Shown: positions 1 to 8,277 of the stretch, in pieces | How positions within the stretch are numbered: position 1 is the first letter of the stretch | How the letters are laid out: each line of letters begins with the position of its first letter | NCBI GenBank assembly: GCA_044448905.1 | Contig: JBIOHJ010000026.1 | Span: forward strand, 1 to 28,670 | Direction: 5' to 3' | DNA length: 28,670 nucleotides | Source of the DNA: JBIOHJ01 sp044448905 | Lineage (GTDB): Bacteria > Bacteroidota > Bacteroidia > AKYH767-A > OLB10 | The notes under the pieces: generated by a model | Told to the model about the DNA's origin: nothing | Seen by the model: only the letters and a program-made list of their open reading frames with translations | Database searches by the model: none | Position numbers and translations under genes: made by a program

Positions 1-450
1 AACGGCTGGTTCAATAACATTTAAGCTGAAGCTTGACTCACGGGTAATAAACCGCCCTTCCCAATTATCATCCCATTTGGTAGAATAATTATACAGGCTG
101 TAATAACCCAATCCTGCTGCCAGATGTTCATTAATTTTAAAACTTCCATAAAAATGAAACACCGGGTCCCATGAATTTTTGGTTTTAACATTTCCGTCAT
201 ATGGGCTCAGGAAAGAAGTGGTTGATTTACAAAAAATTCCTCCGGTCGATATCGAACTTTTTTCGAGAAACGACATGCGCGCGGCATTATAAAATACTGC
301 TGATGCATCTGAAGCTGTGGCAACAAAAGCACCACCCATACCCAAACCTTTAATACCCTGTGTATTAATTTGAAAACCCCCACAATACGATGTAAGCGGG
401 GTCACAAGTAACAGGCTTAAACTAATTGGTATTATTTTTTTTCCAATCAT
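1..450 (-). CDS. FadL/OmpP1-type outer membrane transporter (N-terminal part only)
   Basis: The reverse strand is open for 150 codons from an ATG at 450 and runs off the left edge, so the C-terminal part is missing. The product starts with a hydrophobic signal peptide (about 20 residues, MIGKKIIPISLSLLLV...). It continues with GGFQINTQGIKGLGMGGAF, then ATASDASAVFYNAARMSFL. This is the conserved N-terminal hatch region of the FadL/TodX/OmpP1 family, whose members are outer membrane beta-barrels moving long-chain fatty acids or other hydrophobic compounds. The family is usually 400-500 residues, so about one third is seen. A TATTTTTG -7 element 10 bases upstream of the ATG supports this start. 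The substrate cannot be told from this fragment. Confidence 0.85.
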   Translation of the reverse strand, partial: MIGKKIIPISLSLLLVTPLTSYCGGFQINTQGIKGLGMGGAFVATASDASAVFYNAARMSFLEKSSISTGGIFCKSTTSFLSPYDGNVKTKNSWDPVFHFYGSFKINEHLAAGLGYYSLYNYSTKWDDNWEGRFITRESSFSLNVIEPAV

Positions 451-459
451 CAGTTGAAA

Positions 460-490
460 CAAAAATAGTTAAAATGGTTAAAATGCGCAA
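460..490 (-). promoter_or_regulatory. Bacteroidota-type promoter of the FadL-like gene
   Basis: On the minus strand TATTTTTG (467 to 460) matches the -7 consensus TAnnTTTG. A TTG (490 to 488) lies 20 bases upstream, where the -33 element is expected. The predicted transcript has almost no leader before the ATG at 450. Confidence 0.5.
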
Positions 491-661
491 GTGTTTTTAT
501 TAAATGAAGTGTATTCACTAATTAGTGGAAAATTAAAAAAGATCAGGCTGCAAATGTTATCAAAATTCATGCAGAACATTAATAAAAGTGAGCATATAGG
601 ATCTTTTTTGGGTGAACCTTTGCTTTCACAGGGTATAATCGTTCGCTTTAATAAAGTATTC

Positions 662-669
662 TATTTTTG
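662..669 (+). promoter_or_regulatory. Candidate -7 element of lhgO
   Basis: TATTTTTG matches TAnnTTTG exactly and lies 20 bases before the lhgO ATG. No TTG is seen at the -33 distance, so the assignment rests on the -7 box alone. Confidence 0.35.
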
Positions 670-689
670 CTGACTGTTTTTTTGAAAAA

Positions 690-1907
690 ATGAGCTCTAA
701 GACCTTTGATATAATAGTAATTGGCGGAGGTTGTGTAGGGCTGGCATCAGCGTATAAAATTAACTTGCATCATCCGCAATTAAAAATTTTAATTCTTGAA
801 AAAGAAAATAAACTGGCTACTCATCAAACGGGTAGAAACTCTGGCGTTATACACTCGGGATTGTATTACAAACCGGGTACGTACAAAGCAAAAAATTGCG
901 TGGAAGGGCGAAGAGAACTAGTTCGTTTTGCCGGAGAACATAATATACCTCACGAAATTTGCGGAAAAATTATTGTAGCTACTGATAAAAAAGAGCTTCC
1001 GCACATGAACAGAGTTTTTAATAATGGTTTGCAAAACGGTGTGGAGGGAATTGAAAAAATAAACGCTGAAAAGATCAGAGATATTGAGCCGTATTGTTCG
1101 GGAATTGAAGGTATATGGATTCCCTGCACTGGAATTATTGATTACGCAGTATTGACAAATAAGCTTGCTGATATTATTAAGCAGAAGTTTAAAGGAAGCG
1201 ATGTAAAAACAAATCAGACGGTAAGAAATTTTGAAAAACATGACGGGCTAACAGTGGTTGTAACCGATAAGGAAAAATTCAGAGCAAAGTATATTGTTAA
1301 CTGCACCGGCTTGTTCAGCGACCGTATCGCAAAAAAAGAAGGCGTTAAAACGAATATGCAGATAGTTGGTTTCCGTGGCGATTATTATGACCTTACCGAA
1401 AAGGGAATGTATAAAGTACGCAACCTGATTTATCCTGTTCCCAATCCTGAATTTCCTTTTTTGGGTGTACATTTTACACGCATGATCGGGCACGGAATAG
1501 AGTGCGGACCCAACGCTGTTTTTACATTTAAAAGAGAAGGTTATGGCAAAACTGATTTTAATTTACGCGATACCGTTCAGGCTCTGAGTTATAAAGGCAC
1601 CTGGAAATTATTTTTTAAACATTGGCGCTTTGGACTGGATGAATACAGGCGCGCTTTTTCAAAAAAATTATTTTTAGAAAGGCTTAAAAGATTAATTCCT
1701 TCACTTGAAATGGACGACATTACTCCGGGCAGAGCAGGAGTGAGGGCTATGGCTTTGGATAATGACGGAAATATGATTGATGATTTTAAGATTGAATATC
1801 ATGGAAATGCACTGCATGTACTAAATGCACCGTCACCTGCAGCCACTGCATGTCTTGCAATAGGCGGTGCTGTAAATGAAATGGCTAAGAAATATTTTAA
1901 GCTTTAG
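690..1907 (+). CDS. lhgO: L-2-hydroxyglutarate oxidase/dehydrogenase (LhgO family)
   Basis: A 405-residue FAD-dependent oxidoreductase of the DAO fold, the normal length for the LhgO/L2HGDH family. Residues 8-21 carry the dinucleotide-binding loop (VIGGGCVGLASA). TGRNSGVIHSGLYY (48-61) follows, with the histidine characteristic of the family near the flavin. The C-terminal segment has GRAGVRAM and the second flavin-contact motif NAPSPAATACLAIG. The enzyme oxidises L-2-hydroxyglutarate, a side product of central metabolism, to 2-oxoglutarate; in bacteria electrons usually pass to the respiratory quinone pool. No signal peptide or membrane segment is seen, which fits a cytoplasmic or peripheral membrane enzyme. 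It is monocistronic and converges with the downstream peroxidase gene 36 bases away. An ATG start with a good -7 box upstream supports the 5' end. Confidence 0.9.
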   Translation: MSSKTFDIIVIGGGCVGLASAYKINLHHPQLKILILEKENKLATHQTGRNSGVIHSGLYYKPGTYKAKNCVEGRRELVRFAGEHNIPHEICGKIIVATDKKELPHMNRVFNNGLQNGVEGIEKINAEKIRDIEPYCSGIEGIWIPCTGIIDYAVLTNKLADIIKQKFKGSDVKTNQTVRNFEKHDGLTVVVTDKEKFRAKYIVNCTGLFSDRIAKKEGVKTNMQIVGFRGDYYDLTEKGMYKVRNLIYPVPNPEFPFLGVHFTRMIGHGIECGPNAVFTFKREGYGKTDFNLRDTVQALSYKGTWKLFFKHWRFGLDEYRRAFSKKLFLERLKRLIPSLEMDDITPGRAGVRAMALDNDGNMIDDFKIEYHGNALHVLNAPSPAATACLAIGGAVNEMAKKYFKL

Positions 1908-1943
1908 AAGAAAGCTGGAATCGGTACCGGATGAATTCGGTAT

Positions 1944-2762
1944 TTACTGTTTAATTAGTTTAGTTTGAAAAACGCCATTTTCCGATATCAGTTGAACGGA
2001 ATAAACGCCTGCTGCAATTCCCGAAACATCAATTTTTATTGGTGATTGATAATTGTTGAATGATGATTGAAAAACATTTCTTCCAAAAGAATCATATACT
2101 TTCAAAACACATTTGTCTTCGAACAGATTATTGTTTACTGTTATCTCATTCTTTGCCGGGTTTGGAAAAACACTGAATGTATTGTTTTGACTGCCTATTT
2201 CATTTACACTTGTAGTTGTAAGCCAGTTTACAATTACCGGATCAAGCGGGTTTACGCCTCCCACAAAATGGGCAACCCAATGCCCGGCTTCATCAACCAG
2301 GTATTTATTGAAATTCCAGTTTACCGGTGCATCGGCAACACCATTGCGGCTTAGTAACTGGAGCCATTTATATACTTCGGCAGTATCGGGAGCGGTTATC
2401 GAAATTTTCGACATCATCTGAAAAGTTACATTATAATTGTTGCAAAAAACATTTATTGTAGAATCATCATGAGGTTCCTGGTTACCGAAGTCATTACACG
2501 GAAAACCTAAAATTTCAAAATTTGTTCCCCCGCCATACTGTGAATATAAAGTTTCAAGGTCGTCATACTGGGGGGTAAATCCACAATATGAAGCAGTGTT
2601 GACTACCAAAACTTTTTTCCCGGCAAGGATGGAAAGATCCATCGTATCACCATTGATTTTAACTGCTGTAAAATCATGAAATGTTTCGAGTGCCTGAGCA
2701 TTTACCTGAAATAAAAAGCAACTCGAAAAACAAAAAACTAAAACAACCAAACATTTTTTCAT
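1944..2762 (-). CDS. Secreted glutathione peroxidase-like protein with type IX sorting domain
   Basis: A 272-residue protein: signal peptide (1-22), glutathione peroxidase domain (about 25-182) and type A C-terminal sorting domain (about 195-272, FSVFPNPAKNEITV to TKLIKQ). The catalytic tetrad is present: Cys60 in NTASYCGFTPQY, Gln95 in FPCNDFGNQEP, and Trp149-Asn150 in VNWNFNKY. Cys107, 47 residues after Cys60, is where thioredoxin-dependent GPx enzymes keep their resolving cysteine, so the likely reductant is a thioredoxin-like protein rather than glutathione. Family members are normally cytoplasmic or periplasmic and about 160-180 residues long. Here the extra C-terminal domain predicts export across the outer membrane and surface attachment or release. 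It lies 87 bases downstream of the radical SAM gene on the same strand but has its own promoter-like sequence. Confidence 0.88.
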   Translation of the reverse strand: MKKCLVVLVFCFSSCFLFQVNAQALETFHDFTAVKINGDTMDLSILAGKKVLVVNTASYCGFTPQYDDLETLYSQYGGGTNFEILGFPCNDFGNQEPHDDSTINVFCNNYNVTFQMMSKISITAPDTAEVYKWLQLLSRNGVADAPVNWNFNKYLVDEAGHWVAHFVGGVNPLDPVIVNWLTTTSVNEIGSQNNTFSVFPNPAKNEITVNNNLFEDKCVLKVYDSFGRNVFQSSFNNYQSPIKIDVSGIAAGVYSVQLISENGVFQTKLIKQ

Positions 2763-2782
2763 GGCTACAGGATTTTAAGCAT

Positions 2783-2814
2783 CAAAGATAATAAAATTAA
2801 TATGTCATTTGCAA
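2783..2814 (-). promoter_or_regulatory. Promoter of the secreted peroxidase gene
   Basis: Minus-strand TATCTTTG (2790 to 2783) fits TAnnTTTG, with a TTG (2814 to 2812) 21 bases upstream. It lies 20 bases before the ATG at 2762, so the peroxidase can be transcribed independently of the gene behind it. Confidence 0.5.
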
Positions 2815-2849
2815 TACTTCCTGTGAAAATAGTAAACAATAAACCGGAA

Positions 2850-3872
2850 TTACGCCCAAACCCGGGTGCCTTCGGTGCAATTTTTACACATTTCAATTTC
2901 GTTGCGTGATTTTAATACCGAAGCGCGGAAACTTTTATACTTGTCATTATTCCATAAAGCATAAAAAGTTTGTTCTTTTAAATCACCCATCTGGTACCAG
3001 GCATCCTTGTCAAAACAGCAAGGCACCACCATGCCATTCCATGTAATTACACAACTGTGCCATAGCTTCCAGCAATGGTTGAGCAATTTGTTTTTTATTT
3101 TATACGAACCGTCATTCTGCAATGCATAGCGTGAATATTTATCAATTGTAGGAATTAAAGCATTACCATTTTCGTAATCATAAATCTGTGCGGTTTTTAA
3201 CCCCACTTCGTCCACTCCAATTTCATTGGCAAGTTTCTTTACATCTTCAATTTGGTGTTCATTGGGCTTTACCACCAGAAACTGGAAAATAATATGCGGG
3301 GTTTTTGACTTGAGCTCACGCTTCCATTTCACCACGTTTTTTGCCCCTTCAATTACTTTTTCCAACACCCCACCTACCCGGTAACTCTCATAAGTTTCCT
3401 GCGTGGTGCCATCAATGGAAACAATCAAACGGTCTAAACCAGACTCAATAGTTTTACGTGCATTGTCATCGTCAAGATAGTGTGCATTCGTTGAAGTAGC
3501 GGTATAAATTTTTTTTGATGAAGCATATTTTACCAACTCCAGAAAATCTTTATGCAGATAAGGCTCGCCCTGGAAATAAAAAATCAAATACAACAAATCT
3601 TTTTCGATTTCATCAATCGTCTTTTTAAAAAAATCGGCATCGAGCATTCCTGTCGGGCGCGAAAAAGCACGCAAGCCGCTTGGACATTCCGGGCAACGAA
3701 GATTGCAGGATGTGGTAGGCTCGAACGAAATACTAATTGGCATTCCCCAATGCACGGGATTACCACCCCACTTTGATGCATAATAACTACTCATCACTTT
3801 GGCAGCGTTTAAAATTTTGCGCGGAGTAAGTTTGGTTAGAAAGTTAAGCCCGTCTGTAAAGTTCCGGTTCAT
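2850..3872 (-). CDS. Radical SAM/SPASM domain protein of unknown substrate
   Basis: A 340-residue soluble protein. Residues 56-63 (CNLRCPEC) form the CX3CX2C motif that binds the SAM-cleaving 4Fe-4S cluster. FYFQGEPYLH is the GGEP-type motif of the radical SAM barrel. The last ~75 residues hold a cysteine-rich SPASM-like region: HSC, VVPCCFDKDAW and a final MCKNC. That region would bind an auxiliary cluster. Relatives include peptide-maturation and anaerobic sulfatase-maturation enzymes, and many uncharacterised members near sugar or lipid genes. No precursor peptide gene or sulfatase lies beside it here, so the substrate is unknown. It is followed by the peroxidase and preceded by a membrane hydrolase on the same strand, with 70-90-base gaps. 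A close but imperfect -7 box (CATTTTTG, 3891 to 3884) lies upstream. Confidence 0.85.
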   Translation of the reverse strand: MNRNFTDGLNFLTKLTPRKILNAAKVMSSYYASKWGGNPVHWGMPISISFEPTTSCNLRCPECPSGLRAFSRPTGMLDADFFKKTIDEIEKDLLYLIFYFQGEPYLHKDFLELVKYASSKKIYTATSTNAHYLDDDNARKTIESGLDRLIVSIDGTTQETYESYRVGGVLEKVIEGAKNVVKWKRELKSKTPHIIFQFLVVKPNEHQIEDVKKLANEIGVDEVGLKTAQIYDYENGNALIPTIDKYSRYALQNDGSYKIKNKLLNHCWKLWHSCVITWNGMVVPCCFDKDAWYQMGDLKEQTFYALWNNDKYKSFRASVLKSRNEIEMCKNCTEGTRVWA

Positions 3873-3944
3873 GTATTTACCTTCAAAAATGATTCACTAC
3901 GAATTTATGAATAAATAGTATGCAATTGCATTATAAGCATCTTT

Positions 3945-4952
3945 TCATTTCCCTTTTATCCTTTCCACCAAACTAATAAAAGCTTCTTTGAAAGAAATTT
4001 CCACATCGCCACGCCTTAATAAGGCTTCTTCGGGCTTATCGCTTAGCCTGTACCTGAATACAAAACCGGAAGGAGGATTCATCCATCCTGCAGCGCGCCC
4101 GAAACGGAGGTCGTTAAAATAAGCCGAGCCTTCGTTTTTGGTAAAACAATAAAAATCATCAGAAAATTCTTTTAACTTCGGAATATCGGTGTTGCCGGGA
4201 AATAAAACAGTGATCAGTTCATTTCGCTTTTCGTAATTGAATTTGATGATATCAGTTTCATCAAATACCGAATAATAACCGGTATGATATCCGAACTCAT
4301 CTTTTGCTGCCACATACCACAGAAAATTGTTAAGCGGTGCCGGTGTGGTAAAATAATTGGAATAAGCAATGTTTTGTTTTCGCAGATTCTGTCGCATTAT
4401 TTTATCTACGTTCCATTTATTAATAAAAGTATAAAGGAGATAAAAGCTGCTGATGATGATTCCGTACTTATTTATAATCCTGCGAGAGCTTGATTTACTA
4501 TTTATAATCAACAAAATCAAAAAGCTAACAAGAAGCGGAAATGTGTAAAACGGATCGGCTACAAAAATCGAGTTAGCCGAAAATCTTTGCCAGGTAAACG
4601 GAGCCAGCAGGCAAGTACCGTATGAAGTAAAATAATCCACCACATCATGAGCAAGGATGGCGACAAGAAAAAATTTCAGCCATTCGTTAAATGAAAGGCT
4701 AAAGCGATTATCTTTTTTGTAAAACAAAAAGGCGAGTGCATATGAAATAATTATCCCGAAAAAAAAAGAATGAGTAATACCTCGGTGAAAAATCATGGCA
4801 TTAACCGGTGTCATAAAAAAATTTGCAGCCACATCCACATCGGGCAGATTATTTACAAGTGCTCCAAGCAACATTCCTTTTTTGCCCAGCTTTTTTCCTA
4901 GCAGGGTTTCGCCAATTGCCGCTCCCAATACAATATGCGTAACAGAATCCAT
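3945..4952 (-). CDS. YdjM-like membrane-bound metal-dependent hydrolase
   Basis: A 335-residue integral membrane protein of the YdjM/DUF457 family. The conserved polar residues are all present: His6 in DSVTHIVLG, Asp38 and Asp40 in NNLPDVDV, HRGITHS (56-62) and AHDVVDYFTSYGT (101-113). In the family these histidines and aspartates are taken to bind metal. Several hydrophobic helices cover residues 8-175. The C-terminal ~160 residues look soluble and are specific to the longer Bacteroidota form. The reaction of the family is not established; a role in phospholipid or envelope metabolism has been suggested for some members. The ATG at 4952 is preceded by TATCTTTG. Family assignment is secure, function is not. 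Confidence 0.83.
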   Translation of the reverse strand: MDSVTHIVLGAAIGETLLGKKLGKKGMLLGALVNNLPDVDVAANFFMTPVNAMIFHRGITHSFFFGIIISYALAFLFYKKDNRFSLSFNEWLKFFLVAILAHDVVDYFTSYGTCLLAPFTWQRFSANSIFVADPFYTFPLLVSFLILLIINSKSSSRRIINKYGIIISSFYLLYTFINKWNVDKIMRQNLRKQNIAYSNYFTTPAPLNNFLWYVAAKDEFGYHTGYYSVFDETDIIKFNYEKRNELITVLFPGNTDIPKLKEFSDDFYCFTKNEGSAYFNDLRFGRAAGWMNPPSGFVFRYRLSDKPEEALLRRGDVEISFKEAFISLVERIKGK

Positions 4953-4966
4953 TATTTAAAAGTCAG

Positions 4967-4974
4967 CAAAGATA
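4967..4974 (-). promoter_or_regulatory. -7 element of the YdjM-like gene
   Basis: Minus-strand TATCTTTG (4974 to 4967), an exact TAnnTTTG match, 14 bases before the ATG at 4952. No clear -33 TTG is seen. Confidence 0.4.
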
Positions 4975-5029
4975 AGGGGGAGTTTATTAAACTACTTTTA
5001 AAGAAAGCGTAATCAAATCTGAGAAAAAA

Positions 5030-5482
5030 TTACAAATTCAAATTACGTTTTGTAATAAAAAATGCTTTCATCAGTTCTGCACATTCTTTTTCCAAAACCC
5101 CTTTATAGACTTTTGTTTTTGGATGAAGTATTGTGTGTTTGCAAGTTGAATATCCGCGCTTAGGATCGGGTGTACCGTAAACAATTTTTGAAACCTGTGT
5201 CCAGTAACTTGCTCCTGCACACATCAGGCAGGGCTCAACGGTTATATATAAGGTACAATCGTGCAAATATTTTGAGTTCAGATAATTACTTGCCGATGTA
5301 AAAGCAATCATTTCGGCATGGGCTGTAACATCATTTAATTTTTCAGTCATGTTATGTGCACGTGCAATAATCTGGTCATTGCATACGATAACAGCGCCAA
5401 TGGGAATCTCATCGGCATCAAACGCTTTTTTTGCTTCCTGTAAAGCAGTTTTCATATAAAATTCGCTGTTTTCCTTTTTCAT
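5030..5482 (-). CDS. tadA: TadA-type nucleoside deaminase
   Basis: A zinc-dependent deaminase of the tRNA-adenosine/guanine deaminase group, 150 residues from the ATG at 5482. Zinc ligands and catalytic residues are seen as HAE (55-57) and PCLMC (84-88). The substrate-loop sequence PIGAVIV (27-33) precedes them. TadA proteins convert adenosine 34 of tRNA-Arg(ACG) to inosine. Bacteroidota also have close paralogues (guanine or cytosine deaminases), so the tRNA substrate is likely but not proven. The frame stays open upstream to an ATG at 5626, but those 48 extra residues resemble no deaminase N-terminus. The shorter start gives the usual family length and was chosen. Confidence 0.82.
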   Translation of the reverse strand: MKKENSEFYMKTALQEAKKAFDADEIPIGAVIVCNDQIIARAHNMTEKLNDVTAHAEMIAFTSASNYLNSKYLHDCTLYITVEPCLMCAGASYWTQVSKIVYGTPDPKRGYSTCKHTILHPKTKVYKGVLEKECAELMKAFFITKRNLNL

Positions 5483-5615
5483 TGTTTTGCAAAATAAACA
5501 TTTATTATTTTTTTCACCAATTGCTATTAACCATTGACCACATTTTATCTCCCATCTGCTTTCTGCTGCTAACACTCCAATGTTCATAACCTCGATACTG
5601 TGTTGAAAAAAAATA

Positions 5616-5645
5616 TTGCAAATCATAAAAATTCATATACATTTG
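5616..5645 (+). promoter_or_regulatory. Promoter of the first beta-barrel gene
   Basis: TTG at 5616-5618, a 19-base spacer, then TACATTTG at 5638-5645. This is the best complete -33/-7 pair in the window. The predicted leader before the ATG at 5694 is about 40 bases. Confidence 0.6.
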
Positions 5646-5693
5646 CCCTTAAATTCTAACAAACGAAATCAAAAAACCTAAAATTTAAAAAAC

Positions 5694-6281
5694 ATGAAAA
5701 TGAAATTAACAAAAATTATTATGGCAGTTTGCATCATTGCATTAACTGCAGGAACAACAATGGCACAGAGCGGAAGACTATCCATTGGCCTTGAAGTTGC
5801 ACAACCTTTGGGCGACTTTGGAGACGCAGGCGGCACTGGCTTTGGAGGTTCTCTTCGTTATGAATTCCCAATGGGAGATAAATTGGGATTAACACTCACT
5901 GCAGGGTACATAACATTCGGAGGTAAGGATCAAGAGTTTGGTGGTCAAACATTTGAAGGACCAAGCATTTCAATTATTCCTGTTCAGGCAGGATTAAAAT
6001 TCTATTTTAAAGAGCAGCAGGCCGGATTATATATAATGGGTGAAATTGGTATGCATTCGGTAAGCACCGGTGATGTTGATGGTTTTGAAGGTTCATCTAA
6101 CACCGGTATTAGTTATGCTCCGGCAATTGGTTTTCACATGGCTAAAATTGATATTGGTTTAAGATACCAGTTTTTCTCACAAGAAACTTCCTTTGATGAT
6201 GGCGCAGGAAATATTATAAGTGAATCATCAACCGAAGGCTATATTGGTTTAAGAGTAGCTTTTGTTTTTGGCGGAGAATAA
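5694..6281 (+). CDS. Small outer membrane beta-barrel protein (paralogue 1)
   Basis: A 195-residue protein with a signal peptide ending near TTMAQ (about residue 25). The mature part alternates hydrophobic and polar residues, as in an 8-stranded outer membrane barrel. Repeated strand-like blocks are seen (LSIGLEVAQPLGDF, LGLTLTAGYITFGG, LYIMGEIGM, IDIGLRYQFFS), and the C-terminus reads GYIGLRVAFVFGG. It belongs broadly to the OmpW/PorT-like beta-barrel group of Bacteroidota; the specific function is unknown. A second in-frame ATG two codons downstream could also serve. The gene has its own promoter, ends in a strong terminator, and is followed by a clearly related paralogue, suggesting local duplication. 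Confidence 0.8.
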   Translation: MKMKLTKIIMAVCIIALTAGTTMAQSGRLSIGLEVAQPLGDFGDAGGTGFGGSLRYEFPMGDKLGLTLTAGYITFGGKDQEFGGQTFEGPSISIIPVQAGLKFYFKEQQAGLYIMGEIGMHSVSTGDVDGFEGSSNTGISYAPAIGFHMAKIDIGLRYQFFSQETSFDDGAGNIISESSTEGYIGLRVAFVFGGE

Positions 6282-6304
6282 AGATTAAATAACAGCTTTA
6301 AAGC

Positions 6305-6336
6305 AAAAAGGGGATTCAGAAGAGTCCCCTTTTTTA
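6305..6336 (+). terminator. Rho-independent terminator after paralogue 1
   Basis: A 10-bp stem (AAAAAGGGGA, 6305-6314, with TCCCCTTTTT, 6325-6334), a 10-base loop and a T run. It lies 24 bases after the stop codon. Confidence 0.85.
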
Positions 6337-6416
6337 TTTGCTGTGGAATTTTTGTTATTTCGTATTATGTTTTTTTAATTCTTAAACAAAATAATAATTT
6401 ACATTGAACTTAAAGT

Positions 6417-6932
6417 ATGGAAAGTAAATTAATAAAATTTATTTTGGCAGCAGTTTGTTTGTTATTAAATCCTGCAATAACCATGGCACAAAGCGGGCGG
6501 TTTTCTATTGGCCCTGAAATGGGAATACCTGTTGGTGATTTTTCCCGTTATGCTTCCCTTGGCTTTGGGGGTACAGTTGGTTACGAGTATCCGATTGGTG
6601 ACAAGATAGGAATTGGGTTAAGAGCAGGCTATATAACTTTTGGCGGAAAGGATGGTAATGCAAGCCAAGCAATTATTCCATTACAAGCATTTTTTAAATA
6701 TTATTTTTTGGCGGTACAGGATGGTTTTTATGCCATGGGAAGCGTTGGTATGACCAATGGAAAGGCTAATGTTAATGGTGCAGAATCTTCAACCAAATTA
6801 AGCTACGCTCCAGAACTGGGTTATCATCTTGCTAATATTGATTTGGGCTTCAGGTATCAATTAGTATCAACTGAAAGTTATACCACCTCATGGATAGGTA
6901 TCCGATTCGCTTTTGTATTTGGAAATTTATAA
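6417..6932 (+). CDS. Small outer membrane beta-barrel protein (paralogue 2)
   Basis: A 171-residue paralogue of the preceding protein. It has the same layout: a signal peptide ending in TMAQ, then SGRFSIGPEMGIPVGDFS, IGIGLRAGYITFGGKDG, SYAPELGYHLANIDLGFRYQL and a C-terminal barrel strand IGIRFAFVFGNL. It is shorter mainly because two extracellular-type loops are reduced. The function is unknown beyond an outer membrane barrel. It is separated from paralogue 1 by a terminator and followed by its own terminator, so the two copies can be regulated separately. Upstream, TACATTG (6400-6406) only partly resembles a -7 box. Confidence 0.78.
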   Translation: MESKLIKFILAAVCLLLNPAITMAQSGRFSIGPEMGIPVGDFSRYASLGFGGTVGYEYPIGDKIGIGLRAGYITFGGKDGNASQAIIPLQAFFKYYFLAVQDGFYAMGSVGMTNGKANVNGAESSTKLSYAPELGYHLANIDLGFRYQLVSTESYTTSWIGIRFAFVFGNL

Positions 6933-6950
6933 ATTTTAAACCGCTTGCAA

Positions 6951-6981
6951 AAAAAGGAGGCTTCTTTGAGCCTCCTTTTTT
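6951..6981 (+). terminator. Rho-independent terminator after paralogue 2
   Basis: An 11-bp perfect stem (AAAAAGGAGGC, 6951-6961, with GCCTCCTTTTT, 6970-6980), an 8-base loop and flanking A and T runs. It should work in both directions. Confidence 0.88.
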
Positions 6982-7057
6982 ATTTGTAAATGATCTGTAA
7001 TATTAATATCTTTTAATGGCGAGTTTTTTTGTTTTAAAGCAATATCCCTATCATCCG

Positions 7058-7065
7058 TACATTTG
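7058..7065 (+). promoter_or_regulatory. -7 element of dxr
   Basis: TACATTTG is identical to the -7 box of the gene at 5694. It lies 33 bases before the dxr start. The -33 region is not convincing. Confidence 0.45.
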
Positions 7066-7098
7066 TAAAGACTTTTCTTTAGAACTAAAATACTTAGC

Positions 7099-8277
7099 TT
7101 GAAAAAACACATTGCTATACTTGGCTCAACCGGATCCATAGGAACGCAAACCCTTGAAGTAATCCGCGAACATCCCGGAATTTTTGAAGTGGAGGCTCTT
7201 ACCGCTTTCAGTAATGCAGATGTTCTTATTGAACAAGCCATTTTATTTAAGCCCAATGCAGTGGTGATTGGTGATAAAAATCTTTTTGAAAAAGTAAACG
7301 ATGCGCTATCACCGCTTAATATAAAAGTTTTTGCCGGCTACGATTCCATTGAACAGGTGGTAGAAATGGAACAAATAGATATTGTACTTACTGCTATGGT
7401 GGGATATTCGGGATTGAAACCAACCATTGCGGCCATTAAAGCAGGAAAACAAATTGCGCTGGCAAATAAAGAAACATTAGTTGTTGCCGGTGAACTTATC
7501 ACTCGACTTGCCAAAGAAAAAGGTGTTAATATTTATCCGGTTGACTCGGAACATTCCGCAATCTTCCAGTGCTTGCAGGGAGAGTTTCATAATAAAATTG
7601 AAAAAATTTATCTTACTGCATCAGGCGGACCTTTCAGGGGGAAAGACAAATTATTCCTTGAAACAGTAACTAAAGAACAGGCGCTTAAGCATCCCAACTG
7701 GAACATGGGAACAAAAATTACTATTGATTCAGCCAGCATGATGAATAAAGGGCTGGAAATGATTGAAGCAAAATGGCTGTTTAATTTAAAACCCGAGCAG
7801 ATTGATGTCATCATTCATCCACAATCAATTATTCACAGCATTGTGCAGTTTGAAGACGGAAGCATGAAAGCGCAAATGGGATTGCCCGATATGAAACTAC
7901 CTATCCAGTTTGCAATCGGATATCCGCATCGGTTAAAATCAAATTTTCCGAGATTTGATTTTGTGAAATATCCTTCGCTCTCTTTTGAAACGCCTGATAA
8001 AAAAACATTCCGCAATCTTGAGCTTGCCGCGCATGCATTAACGAAAGCCGGTAACCTGCCTTGCATTATGAATGCTGCCAATGAAGCGGCAGTCGCTGCA
8101 TTTCTGAACGATGAAATAGGTTTTCTTTATATGAGCGAGGTTATTGAAACCTGTATGGAAAAAATCAGTTTCATCGAGCATCCTTCCATTGAAGATTATA
8201 TGGATACCAACAATGAAACCCATCGCGTTGCTCAGCAAATCATCAAACAAAAAAAATCAATACTTTCGCAGAGTTAA
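7099..8277 (+). CDS. dxr: 1-deoxy-D-xylulose-5-phosphate reductoisomerase
   Basis: A 392-residue enzyme of the MEP isoprenoid pathway that converts 1-deoxy-D-xylulose 5-phosphate to 2-C-methyl-D-erythritol 4-phosphate with NADPH. The NADPH-binding loop GSTGSIGTQ is at 9-17. LANKETLV (121-128) follows, then the metal site VDSEHSA with Asp149 and Glu151. The substrate loop HPNWNMG spans 198-204, and NKGLEMIEA contributes Glu220. Length and motif order are those of an intact family member. The start is a TTG at 7099; it gives the expected N-terminus right before the first strand, and there is no suitable ATG nearby. rseP follows after 111 bases, the same dxr-rseP neighbourhood found in many bacteria. 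Confidence 0.95.
   Translation: MKKHIAILGSTGSIGTQTLEVIREHPGIFEVEALTAFSNADVLIEQAILFKPNAVVIGDKNLFEKVNDALSPLNIKVFAGYDSIEQVVEMEQIDIVLTAMVGYSGLKPTIAAIKAGKQIALANKETLVVAGELITRLAKEKGVNIYPVDSEHSAIFQCLQGEFHNKIEKIYLTASGGPFRGKDKLFLETVTKEQALKHPNWNMGTKITIDSASMMNKGLEMIEAKWLFNLKPEQIDVIIHPQSIIHSIVQFEDGSMKAQMGLPDMKLPIQFAIGYPHRLKSNFPRFDFVKYPSLSFETPDKKTFRNLELAAHALTKAGNLPCIMNAANEAAVAAFLNDEIGFLYMSEVIETCMEKISFIEHPSIEDYMDTNNETHRVAQQIIKQKKSILSQS

Noticed and set aside
491..673. 60-codon ORF between the FadL-like gene and lhgO
   Set aside because: GTG start, no recognisable product, and it covers the promoter regions of both flanking genes.
1908..1943. Possible terminator between the convergent lhgO and peroxidase genes (TACCG...CGGTA)
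   Set aside because: Only about five base pairs and no T run on either side.
5483..5626. Longer start for the TadA-like gene at 5626
   Set aside because: The 48 added residues do not resemble a deaminase N-terminus and exceed the family length.
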